Source: Ascarosepion bandense
Lineage: Eukaryota; Mollusca; Cephalopoda; Sepiida; Sepiidae
Direction: 5' to 3'
DNA: 64,000 nucleotides
NCBI GenBank assembly: GCA_037127315.1
Contig: JBBBDQ010000915.1
Location: forward strand, 399,501-463,500
How positions within the stretch are numbered: position 1 is the stretch's first letter; each line of letters starts with the position of its first letter. A program made the translations under genes and the position numbers. The notes beneath the pieces are model-generated. The model did not search any database. It saw only the letters and a program-made list of their open reading frames with translations, and had not been told where the DNA came from. Below, piece after piece: positions 1 to 10,059 of this stretch.

Positions 1-336
1 CTACATAAATTTACTCAAGCTATTATATTGGCAACTAGGTCCCACTTTTATAAAGTTAAAATAGTCTAACGTATTCGACATCTCTAACTCTATCAGTTTC
101 TTTTCTCTCACTTCCCGCCTGTGGAACTCCTTTCTATATACTTGCTTTCCTGTAACTCTTATTTCCAAGAGTTTAAGTGCAACGCCAATTGCCATCTACT
201 ATCTCCTTGATTTTCATCTTTATATTATCTTTTCTCAGACACCCTCGCTATCTTATTATTTCTTTTTCGCTTTCTTTCCATGTAAACCCATGAGCATCAG
301 TAGCGGTACTGCCTTGCTTGGGGTGAGATGTTTATA
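1..336 (+). mobile_element. CR1/jockey-like LINE, 3' end fragment
   Basis: This is the 3' end of the same LINE family seen at 12,227-12,630, 28,980-29,376 and 44,485-44,850 (minus). The shared features in order are the last codons of the reverse-transcriptase ORF (a stretch reading like 'ATRSHPFTVK..KCNRNFYSNS..SR'), a short 3' UTR, and the terminal block around 'catcagtagcggtactgcc' followed by an A-rich tail at 331-340. The reading frame is broken by small indels. The element is cut by the window start, so its 5' extent is unknown. Family membership is seen directly by comparison inside the window; the clade name is inferred from RT motifs in the longer copies. Confidence 0.8.
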
Positions 337-340
337 AAAG

Positions 341-2815
341 ATAATCTATTTTCTTATTAATTCTCAAATGATTTATGCTTTTTAGAAGTAAATTGTAGAA
401 TACTCTGTTGTGCCCTAATATAAATAGACAGAAGAATAAGAGACAATATGTCAAATATATTTCAATTGTAGAAACATATTCGTTAAAAGAATCGTCCTTC
501 TTTCAAACACATATGTTTGCCGGAATTTTGCAGATGAGGAAATATGTCCTTTATTATTCTGACTAACTATTCTTTATTATTTTCAATAATGATATGATGT
601 ATCACTTTCCGGCCATCTCTAAATTTCTATATTAGTACTTGGCAAATTTAGAATTTTGAACCGAATTCATTAGTCAGTCTACACGAGGCATGGCCTAGTA
701 GATTAAAGCTTTCCTTATAATATATTGTAGCCTCGGCTCGTTCGATCAGTTCATCTGGTAATGTTGAAAATTTGCATATTCAGGTAAAGTGAATAGAAAG
801 GTGATGTGATACTAAATTGTATAAGACTGTTTAATGTTACCTTATGTGAAATATCCTCTAAGGTTGGAAAACAGAATGAGAACAATGTTCGTCTTGAATC
901 AAATAAAGTGTGTCGCTGTCTAAGAGCTGACATGATAAAATCAAGCACGTAGGTATAAGTTGTAGTGAATTTGAAGAATATAGCATTCTATTTCTTGCTT
1001 CCTATATCTATTCCCTCTGTGTAGTTTGTCTGGTACAAGGTTATAGAATTAAAACAGTTATGTCAGTATTCACATAAAATAGATTTGCAAGACTAGCGAC
1101 CTGTATTTTGCCCTAGGATTGACACTGATATCAACAAAAATCACCTGCTAATCAAATTGGCCTTAATGCAGACATTCAATCTACTTAGCGCAATCCCAGC
1201 ATTATATATTAACAAACAACGTTATTACATCAAGTTTTGCCAAACAAGCCAACTCTTTTGCTTTCTCATATAAGTTAAGTTCTAATTTATTTGCATACAA
1301 CACAAAATCAATATTATTAGAGATATAATGAAAACGAAATATCTCTATTTTATTCTCTGGTTTTTAGATATTTCCTAAGCAATATTATTAATATAGGCCT
1401 CCAAATATATAAACCATTTCTCTTTTCTTGGACTGGTTATTGGCGAGTATTCTGGAAATGGAAGCGGATAGTATTTTGTAGTCGCATATAATAAAAATAC
1501 AACTTTATACATAAAGATATTTATTTCTGATAATCTCAAGGGAAATTAAATCAAAATCTTTCTTTCTCCACACCCAGTTTTTCTATTTCTCCTTCTCTTA
1601 CCATCATCATCATCATCATCATCATCATATCAATAAATATACAAACTTATAATAGCATTGACATTTCTTGGCAACTGTTTTTTTTTTCGTTCCGGAAGGA
1701 TCAGGCATGCTACCCTTGATGGAATCGAACGGTATTAACGATTCTGTTTATGATCTTCTCAGTGCAACCTAGAACTCAAACATGGAAAGAAGTTTAGGAT
1801 TTGCTACCTTAGATCAACGTCAAGGATTTTAGTTTTTCTTCTAATTCATCTAAGTTTCACATAAAAATATTTTTAGGAAACTATACTAAAAAAAAATAGT
1901 TTTCATTTCAAAAAATATTTCAATCTATCCTGCCAATATAGATTCTTGTAATTTTCGCTAATTTGACTATATCATATTCTATTAAAGATGATAATATATT
2001 CAAAACAGATTTAGTATTAACCAACAAATTTATGCAACATTTTTCGAGAAATAATTTTATTAATATGAGTAACACAGGATGTAAATCTTTCAGTTTATAA
2101 CATCTATCTATATTAAAAAAATGACAGTGATATCTTCAGGGAGTATCAGGTTTCTGAATACAACATCAGAATATATATAAACAAATACCAAAGATACAGA
2201 GTACATAATATATACATCTGATTAAACAAATTTCCTCATTTTTAAATTTTTCAAAATAAATTCACTCCAAGCAAGTCTGGAATGCTACTAATACGCAAAA
2301 GGTTACAGTGAATAACATTGAGAGAAATGATGGACTAAAGAGAGGATTGGGGAAAGGACAGACATATACGGGATTCAAGAAAATAGTAGATTTTGATTGA
2401 CGTTGCATTTAAATTTTTGAAAATATTAGTTATCAGGGAATCCAATAAATGGAAGGGGGTTCCACAGGCGTGACGTAAGAGAGAAAAACCTATTTCTGTA
2501 ATGAGGAATTAACATTATTCTATCCATATTCGTATTAATGTCCTGATTTTTGCTGTCTTTATCTCAAAGTTCCGGTCGTAATATTTTCGGACTTATTTAG
2601 TTGAATATTGATCCAAGTAACCTCCAGAGAATTTTTCTGAATATATCGCTAGACATGGATACCGCAACCGGAGAACGTACATATGTTTTTTTTATACATC
2701 TATTAGGATTTTAGATATGTTCTCACTGTTTTGAAACAAATAGCGTTGCTAGAACTACGTGCATTTGAGTTCAGATGAAAACGTATCTCTAAGGAAGTAC
2801 TATAAGAAAGCTTCG
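341..2815. other. AT-rich stretch with no recognised gene
   Basis: I see no coding signal, RNA gene or clear transposon here. Only short spurious reading frames of about 60 codons occur. A (CAT)n microsatellite of nine units lies at 1,602-1,628, and a T-run at 1,679-1,687. Confidence 0.5.
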
Positions 2816-2869
2816 AATTCCGTGTATGCCATTTGGCCGAAGTGTAAACAACTTCGTTTTTCATAGAGT

Positions 2870-3625
2870 TAAAATGTCGGATTTCGTGCCAAAAAGTGTA
2901 TTTGCGGAGAATTTTACTGCACTATTTTATTCAAAAGAAATATGTAGCTAATCTTTTTAAAATCATTCCTAATGCTTTAAAACGCATTAAGAATTATTAA
3001 AAACAAGGACATTGGGTGCAAGTTGAAGCGGAGAGACGTCGAACAGCATCTTGTCACTTGTGAACAGCTACTTCAACGGCAGAAAAGAAAAGTTTTTTTC
3101 GCCGTATTGTGAAAATTGGATGCACTCCGTTAAGCCTGAGCATAGAAAATCGTAGGGTAAGCTCGGCGTTTGCTCTGTTTTTGGTGGAATCTGCTAGGCT
3201 TAGTTTATTATGAGCTGCTCAAACTTACCGAAACCATCAACAGAGATCACTATCAACTACAACTGATGCGTTTGGGACAAGCATTGAAGAAACAACGGCC
3301 GCTATACAAGCAAATCCTGACAAAGTGGTTTAGCAACATGACAATCTTTGGCCACATGTTTCAAAACGGATGAAAAGCTACTCGGAAACGTTTAAAAGGG
3401 AACTTCTACCCACCTTCCATATTTACATAGACATTGCCAATATCCGATTACTACATGTTCCGTTCGATGGAACATTTCATGGATGAGAAGTTATCCATGT
3501 TATGAAGAAGCCAAAAAATGGGTCGACTTGTGACAACTTTAAAAACCGTGTCGTTTTCAGACGTAGAATTATATTTCTCTAAATACAAAAATAACTTAAA
3601 CCAATAAACCTGAAAGAGCTGACAA
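2870..3625 (+). pseudogene. mariner-family transposase relic
   Basis: Cut-and-paste DNA transposase of the mariner family, broken by frameshifts and stops. Near 3,022-3,090 the translation reads 'KLKRRDVEQHLVTCEQLL', which is typical mariner sequence before the first catalytic Asp. At 3,170-3,373 an open stretch of 67 codons reads 'MLCFWWNLLGLVYYELLK' and continues with 'ETINRDHY..QL'; it matches the mariner WWD block, here W-W-N. Further on, 'HDNLWPHV' (near 3,335) matches the HDNARPH block with the second catalytic Asp, and about 100 nt later comes a decayed version of the 'PYSPDIAPSDY' block. Terminal inverted repeats were not identified. It is certainly inactive. Confidence 0.85.
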
Positions 3626-3664
3626 AGTCTGTTGTTTTAAGTTATTGTATTTATAGAAATATGC

Positions 3665-3790
3665 CTGATATATTTTGCTCTAGTTTCGATCCAAGCCAGA
3701 AACAAGTAGATGTCTCGCCACACTGATGAACTGGGATACAGCGAAACAGGCTTGTATGTGGATGACAAATATACTATGCTCTCATTACGA
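3665..3790 (+). mobile_element. tRNA-derived SINE copy S1, 5'-truncated
   Basis: The copy shares its 3' two-thirds with the SINE at 3,935-4,085. It begins inside the tRNA-like head at a B-box-like 'agtttcgatcc' (3,681-3,691), then 'agccagaaacaagtagatgt', then the block containing 'cactgatgaactg' and 'cagcgaaac', and ends near 'gatgacaaatatac'. The A box is missing. The 3' body can be drawn as a complete hammerhead fold (see 3,718-3,761). Four copies in the window (two plus, two minus) keep the same order of parts. Confidence 0.75.
3718..3761 (+). ncRNA. hammerhead-ribozyme-like fold in SINE S1
   Basis: Read 5' to 3': stem I strand CCACA (3,718-3,722); core CTGATGA (3,723-3,729); stem II CTG (3,731-3,733), loop GGATA, CAG (3,739-3,741) with an A-C mismatch at its base (3,730 and 3,742); core GAAA (3,743-3,746); stem III CAG (3,747-3,749), two-base loop GC, TTG (3,752-3,754) with one G-T wobble; then T and A (3,755-3,756) as the NUH cleavage site; then TGTGG (3,757-3,761), which pairs perfectly with CCACA. 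All invariant hammerhead core positions are present. Very short stem III is usual for retrotransposon hammerheads, which are reported to work best as dimers. Activity is not shown by sequence alone. Confidence 0.65.
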
Positions 3791-3934
3791 TTGAGTTTTA
3801 TGGAGAGGAAAAATTTTAAAAACATTACCACTTCTGCGATTTACACGTTACTCTTTAGCAATGAATTGAGTTCTTTAGAAGACTAGCGTGTGCATAGACT
3901 GCTTATATAAAACACGTTAAAATTTCCCTTCTCT

Positions 3935-4085
3935 GATTCCAGGTGCCTATTGCTTAGTGGGGTAGCGACTCTGACTGACAACAAATCGGCCGAATTTCGA
4001 TCCCGGCCAGAAGCAAGTGAATGTGTCTATCCACACTGATGAGCTGTAATACAGCGAAAAGGGATTGTATATAGATGACAAATGT
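3935..4085 (+). mobile_element. tRNA-derived SINE copy S2
   Basis: A tRNA-like head with an A-box-like 'gcttagtggggtagcg' (3,952-3,967) and a B-box-like 'atttcgatccc' (3,994-4,004) is followed by the same body as S1: 'aagcaagtgaatgtgtctat', 'ccacactgatgagctg', 'cagcgaaaa', and the end block 'atagatgacaaatg'. It ends in a short (TA)n run at 4,085-4,098. The A and B boxes are the internal RNA polymerase III promoter of tRNA-derived SINEs, so transcription would run left to right. The end block has accumulated changes relative to S1. Confidence 0.75.
4031..4074 (+). ncRNA. decayed hammerhead-like fold in SINE S2
   Basis: Core CTGATGA (4,036-4,042) and GAAA (4,056-4,059) are intact, and stem II is better than in S1: GCTGT (4,043-4,047), loop AAT, ACAGC (4,051-4,055), five perfect pairs. 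Stem III and the 3' strand of stem I are damaged: opposite CCACA lies TATAG instead of TGTGG, leaving three of five pairs. I regard it as an inactive sister of the S1 fold. Confidence 0.55.
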
Positions 4086-4106
4086 ATATATATATATAGT
4101 CATGCT

Positions 4107-4154
4107 GACTTCGAAGTTTCGTGAGGACGGCGTAATAATGTCCCCACTCATCAG
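4107..4154 (-). ncRNA. hammerhead-like core, minus strand
   Basis: On the minus strand: CTGATGA (4,154-4,148), stem II GTGGGGAC (4,147-4,140), 11-base loop, GTCCTCAC (4,128-4,121) giving eight pairs with one G-T, GAAA (4,120-4,117), palindromic stem III CTTCGAAG (4,116-4,109), then TC (4,108-4,107), so the cleavage triplet would be GTC. All core residues match the hammerhead consensus. Stem I is the weak part: the bases flanking the core do not pair convincingly. It is followed on the minus strand by 'agcatgac' and (TA)n, the same kind of tail as SINE S3. The body 5' of it is not recognised. Confidence 0.6.
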
Positions 4155-4346
4155 GGTAGGGTTATTTTCTGCTCTATGTTAGAATCTGATCAGTTAAAGT
4201 GACCAATTATTGTCTCTAAAACTTTCAACGCTCTATTTCCCACCTGATGCTGGGCAATTTACGATAAAAATCTTCCTTGTCAAAGTGGGTTTTATCAGTA
4301 AAACTCCTGAAAAACCAACCCTCTTGGCGCTAAAATATCACAACTC

Positions 4347-4349
<3 letters not shown>

Positions 4350-4390
<41 letters not shown>

Positions 4391-4448
4391 TGTGTGCATG
4401 CGTGCTTGCGTTTGTTTATATGAGTGTGTGTGTGTGTGTGTGTGTGTG
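4350..4448. repeat. (TA)n followed by (TG)n microsatellite
   Basis: A (TA)n tract at 4,350-4,388 is separated by about 35 bases of mixed sequence from (TG)n at 4,423-4,448. The Ile-Tyr and Cys-Val runs that it encodes are not genes. Confidence 0.95.
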
Positions 4449-4916
4449 TAAATAATTATATATATAATTATATAAAACATATCAATAAAAAATAGACAAC
4501 CAGATCGCACACAACTACTAACACAAGTGCTTAAGTGTTAACGAGTCAAGCATCTACACTAATATGAAAAGAACAGGGCAGCTCAACATGGTAATAATCG
4601 ATCAGCTCCATATGACAAAAAGAAGTCAGTTCAAAATAAAGCAGGTAAACGGGAATATAGATAAGCCAACTAAAAAGGATCAACAAAATAAAAAGCAAGT
4701 ATCTATATATTCATCAAGTAATAAGCACGAACACTATATCTTCATACAAAATAACAAAAAACTTTATATAAATAATCAGATTGAAAAACAAAAGCAAAAA
4801 CAGCAGAGAAAAATCAAATGAACATGAAAAGTTAAGATATCCAATAAATCCCTCACAAATCCTCGAAGTCGACATGACTGAAATAATACCACTCAAAAAT
4901 GATGGATTTCTCCACA

Positions 4917-4920
<4 letters not shown>

Positions 4921-4967
<47 letters not shown>
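4921..4967. repeat. (TA)n microsatellite
   Basis: A pure TA dinucleotide run of about 23 units. The preceding sequence (4,500-4,920) is A-rich and unrecognised. Confidence 0.95.
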
Positions 4968-4968
<1 letters not shown>

Positions 4969-5614
4969 GCCATCATGAACAACTCACTATATATTTCATA
5001 CCACCAAATAAGTTATTCTAAAATATTTATAATAATAACTTCAGAAATGAGCGCAGACTTGAATAAAATACAGAATTCTTACCAACACTGGCGGGAGGGA
5101 TTCTAAAACGATATAGAAGAATTAAAATAACACAAACAAGAAGTGTTCACATATAGCAATCAAGATGTGTAAAAATCTTTCCTTTCATGGAGAAATTAAT
5201 TATAAATATACATAACAACATGATGTAATGCTGCTAACTCTAAATATGTCTCGTCTGAAAATATATCTTTATTCTACCGAGTATTTTAAAATAACGACGA
5301 TCATAAGATGAAATACTAATTCTTAGTCGAAGAAAATCAGTGCTATTATTGCTCAAGTTTTTTTTAATGTTGATTCTCTGAAATCTTCTGCCGTAATTTT
5401 TTGTCCATAGTACTGAATATTCTGAATGAAAGAGGAGAAAAAGTGGGGTTTTATTATATACAAGTATAGGTTTTCACAATCTGTTCCTCAGATTAAAACC
5501 CTCTTATCTAAAACAGCAAGACTGCAAATACACTCACTTATCACGATAGATAACAAAACGCAAAGTAAGCAATTGTTGATAACAATGGTTTACAAAAGAA
5601 GTTTCTCTTGATAA
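4968..5614. other. No recognised feature
   Basis: AT-rich sequence without a supported gene or repeat. The sequence between 5,340 and 5,614 might hold degraded 5' parts of the LINE that follows, but I see no motif. Confidence 0.4.
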
Positions 5615-6395
5615 GAACGACAAAGCTGGGCTGTTGATCTGGATATCTTGAAAGCATTTGACAGGGTTTGGCATTCTCTGAAAACTCCAGAACTATCGTA
5701 TTTCTGGAAAATTGTTTGGTTTAATCCAATCGTTCCTATTAACTCGTGAAATTAAAGTTGTTTTAAGCGGGCCAGTATCGAGATCCTTTCATATGAACGC
5801 AGTCATTACTCAAGGTTCTATTCTATGTCCTACGCTTTTTCTAATCTTCATCAATGATCTTTCCGGTGTAATCAGTTCACAGGTAGGCAACTATGCATAT
5901 GACATCATCATTTTCTCGCGTCTCAATAAGTATTCTGCCAAGACAGCGAAAGTAAACCTGGCTGCTACCTCCCCCAAATAAAAATAAAATTCTAGTCTTT
6001 GATTGAATGGGGTCGGAAACGGGTAGTAAATTATAAGGCCTCCAAAATGAAGCTGCTTTCCTTTAACCACCATAGAGAAACTTTCCTGCCTAACATCAGA
6101 ACGGATGGCACTTGTCTCTTAGAGAGTAACACACTGTGCCTCCCTGGCCTCACTCTCACAAATGATTTCAAACAAATAATTACTTTGAATCCATAGCAGC
6201 ATCTATTCCTAGGAAGGATGAAATACTGTCGAGAGCCAGGAAGTTTTTTTTTTTCGTTAGAATCCATGTTTCACATTTATGAATTTATCATTCGTCCGTG
6301 CAGTGAATACTGTTACCATATCTGGTTGAGTACTTCTGCTATTCAACTTGAAGTTCTCGAAAAACTCTAAAAGAAGGATCTGCAATATGATTGAC
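5615..6395 (+). pseudogene. CR1/jockey-like LINE reverse transcriptase fragment
   Basis: A decayed RT domain. At about 5,630-5,670 the translation holds 'LDILKAFDRVWHS', the RT motif A region. At 5,712-5,981 an open frame of 89 codons reads 'QGSILCPTLFLIFINDLSG' and 'SSQVGNYAYDIIIFSRL'; the catalytic YADD box has become YAYD, so even this piece is dead. Downstream (5,995-6,395) come the segment 'IEWGRKRVVNYKASKMKLLSF', a region with frameshifts, and 'FIIRPCSEYCYHIW', all matching the same family at 45,300 and 28,760. Both the endonuclease and the 3' UTR are missing. Confidence 0.85.
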
Positions 6396-6870
6396 ACTTG
6401 TATTATTATAATGTAGCATTATACTCATGTCATAATATACTTAAGTCGCGTTATACTCGAGTCGCCCAGGTTCATTATAAAATCGAATTGATAAATACAT
6501 AGACATGAATGTACGTCGAGGTTAGTATCGTAAAATACATGCTTTGATTATGATTATGATTATGATTATGCTTTGATTATGCCATACAAAGAGAACGCGC
6601 ATGCACTTAACTCCAACTGCTGCTGCACATTGTCAGTCAGTTAAGTGTCATACGTGATACATGACTGGGTGACCATATTTCGAATGAGACTTAATCACCC
6701 AATGCGGCCGACGTGTATAATTCGACTTAAGAATATTGACATGAGTATAATACGAATTGAGTATAATGCGATATGAGAATAATACAACTTGAGTGTGATA
6801 CTACTTGAGTGTAATACGATTTTAGTATAATATGTATATTATAATATGACTTTAGTATAATACATACCGT
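6396..6870. repeat. Fold-back element with 16-bp subterminal repeats
   Basis: The right arm (about 6,722-6,870) contains five consecutive 16-bp units of the form 'gagtataatacgaatt' with varying last bases (6,742-6,821), then two more diverged units. The left arm (6,396-6,470) holds the same motifs in inverted orientation: 'actcatgtcataatatactt' matches the reverse complement of 6,722-6,750. The arms bracket about 240 bp that include a (GATTAT)n run at 6,546-6,575. The shape suggests a non-autonomous fold-back DNA element, but no target duplication was identified. Confidence 0.5.
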
Positions 6871-8199
6871 ACATATTTGTGTATACAACTTCAGTATATG
6901 TTTCGACATTTTGGGAGATAACAGCAGTGAATAAATGACATCGTCGAATATAATACATACCAAATTAAGTAGAAAAAAGAGAGTTCCAAAACGGAAAGTG
7001 CGATAAAAGGAACTATTAGAGTAGGAAAGGCTATTACATTTTCGACATTAAATTTACAAAGTGGGTACAAGAGTTTCCTGCATTAGGTTGTCATTACTAT
7101 CTGCGATAGATTGGTTGCCAACCAAAGCTGTAGAACCCAATCTGTTCTTCTATTTAACCTACAGATGGGGGAAAAGCGGTGAACTAATACTTTTTGTGCG
7201 CATAACTGAATGCAACAAATTCAACTGGGATTCTAAATGCACATTGTACTGAGTCAATTTAACAATAGACATCGAACTATCTACTCACTATTAATCACGT
7301 TATGAGATTAATTTGCACTCTTTTGGAGTGGAACGTCTCTACAATCTTTAGGACGACTTTAAATTTTGAGCAAATCTCCTGCGTCAAAATGTAAATTATT
7401 CATGTTTATTGTGTTTGCGAAATTCTGAAAAGGTTCCGTTTGGTCTTTGGTAAACATTGCCTTCTTCGAAAATGCATTTCTTTAGTACGTTCTTTTCAAG
7501 GTAAGTTGAGTGTTAAGCCAAGCTTATCAACGGTGGAGGCAACCGAACAACAATAAAAGGCCAGAAAATGGAGAAAAATAATTCATGAACTCATTAACGA
7601 TTATCGTTGCAGAACAAACCTGTCTTCCATGAACTGAATGAAAGCGGAGATGAATTAGAAATGGAAATGATGATCCGACCTTGAAGAAAGAAAGAAAAAA
7701 AGAAAGAAAGAAAGAAAGAAACTACCATGCAAAAGGTGATACCACAACTTTGTACATTTTCATGGATATTATTTCGAAGAGGATGGTAGTAAAGTTTAAA
7801 ACATCTCTATAGTGACGTAATATTATATATTTTTCGGTAGATTCTAATAAGAAAATTATCTGATGCCCTATCGAACTATTAAAGCAAGATGGGAACAAAG
7901 CTACCATAGTGCCAATATGACAATAAACGAAACCATTCTTACCTGTGTGACAAAACTCACCTATTGCTTTATTGCAAGCTGTTTATATATAAGTTCAAAT
8001 CTTTTGCCAGGCAGTTAGAAAGTTATATGTGTTCATGTTCCACAGTTGTTGGAATATACTGAAATAGATCTTGAGTAGTAGATTAATAACTTGTTCAAGT
8101 GATGATTGGTAGAGAAGTGTTAATGATTATAAACTGGTTTTATATCAGTTTGGTCAAAAGAAAAATTGAGTGCTTTGAGTGTTACAGGTGGGAGGAAAA
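6871..8199. other. No recognised gene; (GAAA)n tract
   Basis: AT-rich sequence without coding motifs. A purine microsatellite of GAAA units lies at 7,683-7,721. Confidence 0.5.
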
Positions 8200-8224
8200 A
8201 GAAAATTTACCCGGTAGCAAAAGA

Positions 8225-8255
<31 letters not shown>

Positions 8256-9790
8256 CTTCTTCTTCTTCTTCTTCTTCTTCTTCTTCCTTATGTGCCTTGT
8301 TTTTTCAGGACGTAGTCGATCATATAATTCCACTTGTTCCTAATCCCTTTTCGCTCTTAACATATTTTCTTAAAGTATTGAACCCACCGCTCTATCATCC
8401 ACTTACTCAAGCCTATGAAATATGTCTCTCGCTGCTTTCCCCTGTCACATTTTCCCTCTATCAGTTCAGTGAGTATTAGATTCTCCAAGCTCTTTTTCTT
8501 ATTACGTGTTCCAGAAACCTTAGCTTTCTCTTCCTGATGCTAAGTATTTACTTATCGTTTGCATTCTCTCCAAAACCTCGTCGTTGCTCATATGTTCGGT
8601 TTATAGTATCCACAGCATCCTTCTCTAGATCCATATTTATGTTGCTTTGAGTCTCTCCTACATCTTTGAGGAAATTGTTCAGCATTCCCTGCGATATAGA
8701 AAGACTGATAACACATAACAGTTCAGTACTTTTTCTCTCTTTCCAACGAAATATTCCTGTCATCAATACTCTGCTTAGCTTTTAGAATGTGTCATTAACC
8801 ATAACAATGCGCCTCCGGATCTCAGAGTTGCACTTTTCATCATTTGACAAAGCAATTCCCAGGTATTCAAATTTCTGCACCTGTTTGATTTTAGTATCTC
8901 CGACCTCTAGTTGACATTTTGGGATTACCCTTTTGGCTGATGAAAATGCATTCGGTATTATTGAAGTTTAGTTTTAGCTTTTTTCTTACTTTGCTTTACT
9001 ACCTTCCGTAAAAGGTACTGTATTTTCTTTTCTGTGTCTGCTATCAGCACTGTATCAGCTGTGTATCTTATATTGTTCAGATTGTGGCTGCCAAATGACG
9101 AATCCTGACAAAACTTCAAGCCATCTCAGAAGTGTTTCGCTGTACAGGTTAAATAGATCCAATGAGAAGACACGTCCTTGTCTTTCACCCATTTCTATTT
9201 TTGTATTTTCTACTGAATGTTTTCCAGAATATGTATTTTGTCAAAGGCTTTTTGCGTAGTCTTTAAAACACATTTACACGTCATTTTGCATTTGAATCGC
9301 TCTTTCTGATAACATTCTGAGCATGAATATCGTGTTCCTTCTTCCGGTGACTTTGACGAACTCGCGCTGCTCTTGTCCTGTCTCTGGACAGGTTTTGTTG
9401 CAGGCTCGGTTCATCACAATCCGGATAATGAATTTTGTTATGTGCCTCATTGAGCTGATTGTACGGCAGAGTTCAATTTGTTTACACCTGGCTTCTTAGG
9501 TACTTCTATAAAAAATGATCTTATTTCCTTGTGTAGTATCTAGTATTTCGTTCAATGTGTTGGCATTGGTTTTTGTCTCCTTTGCACCATCTCAAGAAAT
9601 TAACCAGTGATCCACCTATTTTTTCCCTACGTCCTTTTTCCTTTGGGGTGACGTCGTTTGTTAATGTCGTTAGAGTTTCTCTTAGTATGCCCCATTTAGA
9701 TTTTACTTTTCCAATTTTTCTACATGTTTTGTTTTTACGCAGCCTGTATATTTTTCTGCAGGTTTGAATCGTGGGTCGTTCACGTTGTAT
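8200..9790 (-). pseudogene. RTE-like LINE, long decayed RT fragment
   Basis: Read on the minus strand from about 9,790 to 8,230. Recognisable RT pieces in order are 'GRRNTIFMLRMLSERAIQMQ' (about 9,355-9,295), 'KDYAKAFDKIHIL' (motif A, near 9,250), 'GERQGRVFSLDLFNLYSE' (motif B region, near 9,180-9,130), then the catalytic box near 9,040-9,068, which reads R-Y-T-A-D-T-V-L-I-A instead of a YADD form. After it come a thumb-like 'KIKQVQKFEYLGI' and the C-terminal 'RKLRFLEHVIRK'. Many stops and frameshifts occur. The 3' end is 'ggcacataaggaagaag' running into the (GAA)n tract at 8,227-8,287. The clade is inferred; family identity with the copies at 10,060, 24,520, 30,585 and 35,525 is seen directly. 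Confidence 0.8.
8227..8287. repeat. (TTC)n microsatellite, LINE 3' tail
   Basis: About 20 TTC units. On the minus strand this is (GAA)n directly following the LINE end 'cacataaggaa'. The relative at 31,118-31,137 ends in 'cacataaagaagaagaa', so the tract appears to have grown from the LINE's own GAA tail. The plus-strand reading frame through it (poly-Ser) is not a gene. Confidence 0.85.
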
Positions 9791-10059
9791 TGCAATAAAA
9801 AATACAGATAGCAAATTGAAATGAGACCAGAGCGCGAACCATTTTCAGCTAAGATAAAACATAGCAGTGTGTGTCTCTGAATAGGTAATTTTTACAAAGG
9901 AGCAGAACAAAAGATTTGGTAATATGAATATGAATGCGTTAGGGCAAAAATTAAAATTCCTGGGAAGCGCTGAATTCGAAGCCCGTTTGGATGAGACTTT
10001 AAAGAAAATGAAAGTAAAAAAGTACTTTTATTAAATACCATAAATAAAGGTTACATAAT

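Noticed and set aside
4210..4455. Frame with Ile-Tyr and Cys-Val runs, and similar ones at 29,210-29,664, 32,032-32,323, 43,202-43,447
   Set aside because: These are translations of (TA)n, (TG)n and (CA)n microsatellites.
8099..8479. 126-codon frame with poly-Ser
   Set aside because: It runs through the (TTC)n tail and antisense to the LINE 3' end.
8938..8975. CTGATGA followed by a distant GAAG
   Set aside because: It lies in antisense LINE sequence, has no GAAA at proper distance and no stems.
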